Source: an uncultured Paludibacter sp.
Lineage (GTDB): Bacteria > Bacteroidota > Bacteroidia > Bacteroidales > Paludibacteraceae
Assembly: GCA_937927845.1 (NCBI GenBank)
Contig: CALFXE010000117.1
Span: 1 to 6,856, forward strand
Direction of reading: 5' to 3'
DNA: 6,856 nt
This document shows positions 5,343 through 6,856 of this stretch, in pieces. The notes under the pieces are model-generated. The model was not told where the DNA came from, did no database searches, and saw nothing but the letters and a program-made list of their open reading frames with translations. The position numbers were made by a program, and so were the translations under genes. How positions within the stretch are numbered: the stretch's first letter is position 1; every line of letters starts with the position of its first letter.

Positions 5343-6314
5343 TCACTCCATACAATCCACAACACGCTGCACGTCTAAGTGAATTCCGTAATATGCATAT
5401 GCATCAACTATTACGGTTGTCTCGTTGCCTTTATACGTAGTAAACAGGCCGGGGGCCGGGTTACCGCTGGGAGCCGTTTCATATCCCTGAATTTTTACCG
5501 ACTCTGCAACACTCTGCAACCGGGCTCCGTTAAGCGCGGCAAGAGTGATGGTTACTTTACCATCCACCACTTCGGAAAAAGTTACGGTTCCAACCAGGTA
5601 GTTTTGACCGGCAAAAACATTAACGGGATTATTGGCTACATAAGGAGTATAGGTAGCCCAGTTACCTTGTGCTACGTAACGGAAACCGGCAGCCCAGGCT
5701 GTTTCGTCCTGATAACACACCTCTACCGGCGGTTCATCTTCACAAGCGGCTATGCAATATTCAAATTTCATAAACCAGTTTTTACCCACTTTTCCGCCTT
5801 CTCCAAAGGCTGTTTCACTTTGAACTATTTCGCCGTCAACCACTTTAACCACTTCGGCATGAGCGGCAACACATACACAGCCTTCGGGCAGTGTGTCCAG
5901 TGGAATTTCAACATAATAGAAGGTTTGCAAGCCGTTAAATTCAACTTTATAGGGGAATTGTCCCGGAACAAGATTGCCTTGTTTGTTCACCGGTAACTTG
6001 TCGCAAGCGCCCACAAAAAGATGAATTGCTTTCATTTTCCATTCCCCGGTAGTTTCGTAAGCAACATACAATTTTTCTTTGTTGTTAACTACATATACTT
6101 TCCCGGCTTCGTAATGTTGTCCAGCCATGAGGCGAACTTCTTGTACATCACGACAGGGATCTACGCAAGCGGGAACTTCTACTGCTCGGGTACCGGCAGT
6201 AACGGCAACAATACCTTCTTCCTCAGCAAGATTCAAGTCATTGGAACAGGAAGAGTGAGTGATGGCAATTGCCGACACGGTAATAACTGCGAAAAACAAA
6301 ACAATTTTTCTCAT
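5343..6314 (-). CDS. Cysteine-rich surface lipoprotein of unknown function
   Basis: This 323-residue protein has an N-terminal signal peptide and a lipid-acceptor Cys23 (HSSCSND), so it is probably an outer-membrane lipoprotein. I do not recognise a named family. The first half (about 55-175) runs VRLMAGQHYEAGKVYV, LYVAYETTGEW, PGQFPYKVEF, YYVEIPL, VAAHAEVV and ETAFGEG, a beta-rich pattern I associate with exported Bacteroidota proteins. The second half begins with a similar motif, ETAWAAG (204-210), then GNWATYTPY, and continues with strands to the end. The ETA...G...NW pattern occurs twice (167-180 and 204-219). Besides Cys23 there are nine cysteines, including two CxxxC pairs (50/54 and 187/191) and CVC (146-148), hinting at disulfides. 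Its promoter closely matches that of the fimbrial operon, suggesting a linked surface role; this is inference. Confidence 0.75.
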   Translation of the reverse strand: MRKIVLFFAVITVSAIAITHSSCSNDLNLAEEEGIVAVTAGTRAVEVPACVDPCRDVQEVRLMAGQHYEAGKVYVVNNKEKLYVAYETTGEWKMKAIHLFVGACDKLPVNKQGNLVPGQFPYKVEFNGLQTFYYVEIPLDTLPEGCVCVAAHAEVVKVVDGEIVQSETAFGEGGKVGKNWFMKFEYCIAACEDEPPVEVCYQDETAWAAGFRYVAQGNWATYTPYVANNPVNVFAGQNYLVGTVTFSEVVDGKVTITLAALNGARLQSVAESVKIQGYETAPSGNPAPGLFTTYKGNETTVIVDAYAYYGIHLDVQRVVDCME

Positions 6315-6370
6315 AAATAATAATTTTAAAATGATTAAACATTAAAAAAGAAAAAGATTTCTTCCGTTGT

Positions 6371-6426
6371 CAAAAATAAACAGGTTCCTCATTTTTGGTT
6401 ATAACTAAACAGACATTTTTTTGGAC
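6371..6426 (-). promoter_or_regulatory. Predicted promoter of the lipoprotein gene with shared upstream element
   Basis: On the minus strand TATTTTTG (6378-6371) is a perfect TAnnTTTG -7 box, about 57 nt before the start codon. The second copy of the 29-bp element (6398-6426) lies 19 nt upstream of the box, exactly as in front of the fimbrial operon, and occupies the place of the -33 box. The intervening 19 nt are not conserved, which argues that the element itself is under selection and that this is not just a recent duplication of the whole region. Confidence 0.6.
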
Positions 6427-6734
6427 AATAGGAACATTAACATTTGTGAATTATGACTCTGCAGGCATTCTTAATCATTATCTACAATATAACCAATGTG
6501 TTAATAAATAAATTAAGTCTATTTTATTTATGTTGTTTATTCAGATAAGATTTAACCTGTTTGTTAATGGGGCGAGGAAATTCTATGACTTTCTACAATA
6601 TGCTTCTCTAGCAACGGTAAACATCAAATCTCGCAGACTTTTGCTACTGGTAGACTGCCTGGGCATCAATTTAGATAGGCAGAAAAAAAGCCGAATCACT
6701 ACGATTCGGCCAAGTAATTTTTGGGAACAACTAT
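6427..6734. other. Intergenic region without a recognisable gene
   Basis: Positions 6427-6545 are AT-rich and featureless. Positions of about 6555-6680 have a more balanced base composition, resembling coding DNA. One plus-strand frame is open from 6530 to 6751, but it runs through the terminator at 6683-6710 and into the opposite-strand gene end, and its product matches nothing I know. A decayed gene remnant is possible; I see no insertion-sequence ends or RNA gene. Confidence 0.4.
6683..6710 (-). terminator. Rho-independent terminator of the right-edge gene
   Basis: GCCGAATC (6690-6697) and GATTCGGC (6703-6710) form an 8-bp GC-rich stem with a 5-nt loop, followed on the minus strand by seven T (6689-6683). 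It lies 24 nt after the stop codon of the partial gene at 6735, in the right orientation for it. Confidence 0.85.
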
Positions 6735-6856
6735 TTACTTTCTTTGAGTGAAATAGTATTTATCACCATAAGAGTCAGAAAGGATCAACGTATTCTCCAT
6801 TACTTCATAGATGAATGTGTTCCCTTCGGAAGTAAGGGTTCCCGTTTTTAATGATG
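6735..6856 (-). CDS. C-terminal end of an unidentified protein (partial)
   Basis: The minus strand is open from the window edge to TAA at 6735-6737, giving the last 39 residues (SLKTGTLTSEGNTFIYEV, then NTLILSDSYGDKYYFTQRK). The strand pattern ending in L-x-L-x-D-x-x-G-x-x-Y-x-F-x-x-x-K resembles the last strands of small lipocalin-like lipoproteins common in Bacteroidota, but the fragment is too short for a firm call. A strong terminator follows 24 nt later, which supports it as a real gene end. It is read in the same direction as the lipoprotein gene but is separated from it by the terminator and the lipoprotein promoter. Confidence 0.6.
   Translation of the reverse strand, partial: SLKTGTLTSEGNTFIYEVMENTLILSDSYGDKYYFTQRK

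Noticed and set aside
5379..5996. 205-codon plus-strand frame opposite the lipoprotein gene
   Set aside because: It is antisense to a gene with a signal peptide, lipobox, promoter and terminator, and shows no recognisable domain.
6530..6751. 73-codon plus-strand frame near the right edge
   Set aside because: It reads through the terminator hairpin and into the opposite gene end, and matches no known protein.

Overview
The window looks like chromosomal DNA from a member of the Bacteroidales (phylum Bacteroidota). The evidence is a FimA/Mfa1-type fimbrial locus with DUF3575 and DUF3868/OmpA-type companions, lipoproteins with short Bacteroidota-style signal peptides, -7 boxes of the Bacteroides type (TAnnTTTG), AT-rich intergenic DNA and few Shine-Dalgarno sites. 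The genus cannot be resolved from the sequence alone.

Layout. Positions 39-3402, minus strand, hold a type V fimbrial operon read right to left. It starts with a DUF3575 outer-membrane-type protein, continues with a DUF3868 + OmpA-like + repeat protein, and ends with a FimA/Mfa1-like structural lipoprotein; it probably runs on past the left edge. The middle gene carries an in-frame TAG at codon 140, in a position where I expect Trp. The sequence on both sides stays in one frame, so this is a point nonsense change and not a frameshift. Positions 3403-4080 are a long AT-rich divergent regulatory region with a roughly 240-nt fimbrial leader. Positions 4081-5286, plus strand, encode a regulator with seven predicted membrane helices and a C-terminal AraC-type DNA-binding domain. 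A 20-bp perfect inverted repeat, which begins in the regulator's own stop codon, separates it from the convergent gene at 5343-6314 (minus), an unrecognised cysteine-rich lipoprotein. A short intergenic region follows, then a terminator and the last 39 codons of another minus-strand gene cut by the right edge.

How it may fit together. The fimbrial operon and the lipoprotein gene have nearly the same promoter: a 29-bp element (25 of 29 positions identical) placed exactly 19 nt from a perfect TAnnTTTG box in both. This suggests one activator controls both, and the membrane-embedded AraC-type regulator lying between them is the obvious candidate. If so, the lipoprotein may be a surface partner of the fimbriae. 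This is an inference from shared promoter sequence and gene order. The most unusual points are the shared promoter module, the premature amber codon in the fimbrial DUF3868/OmpA gene, and the fusion of a membrane sensor to an AraC output domain.
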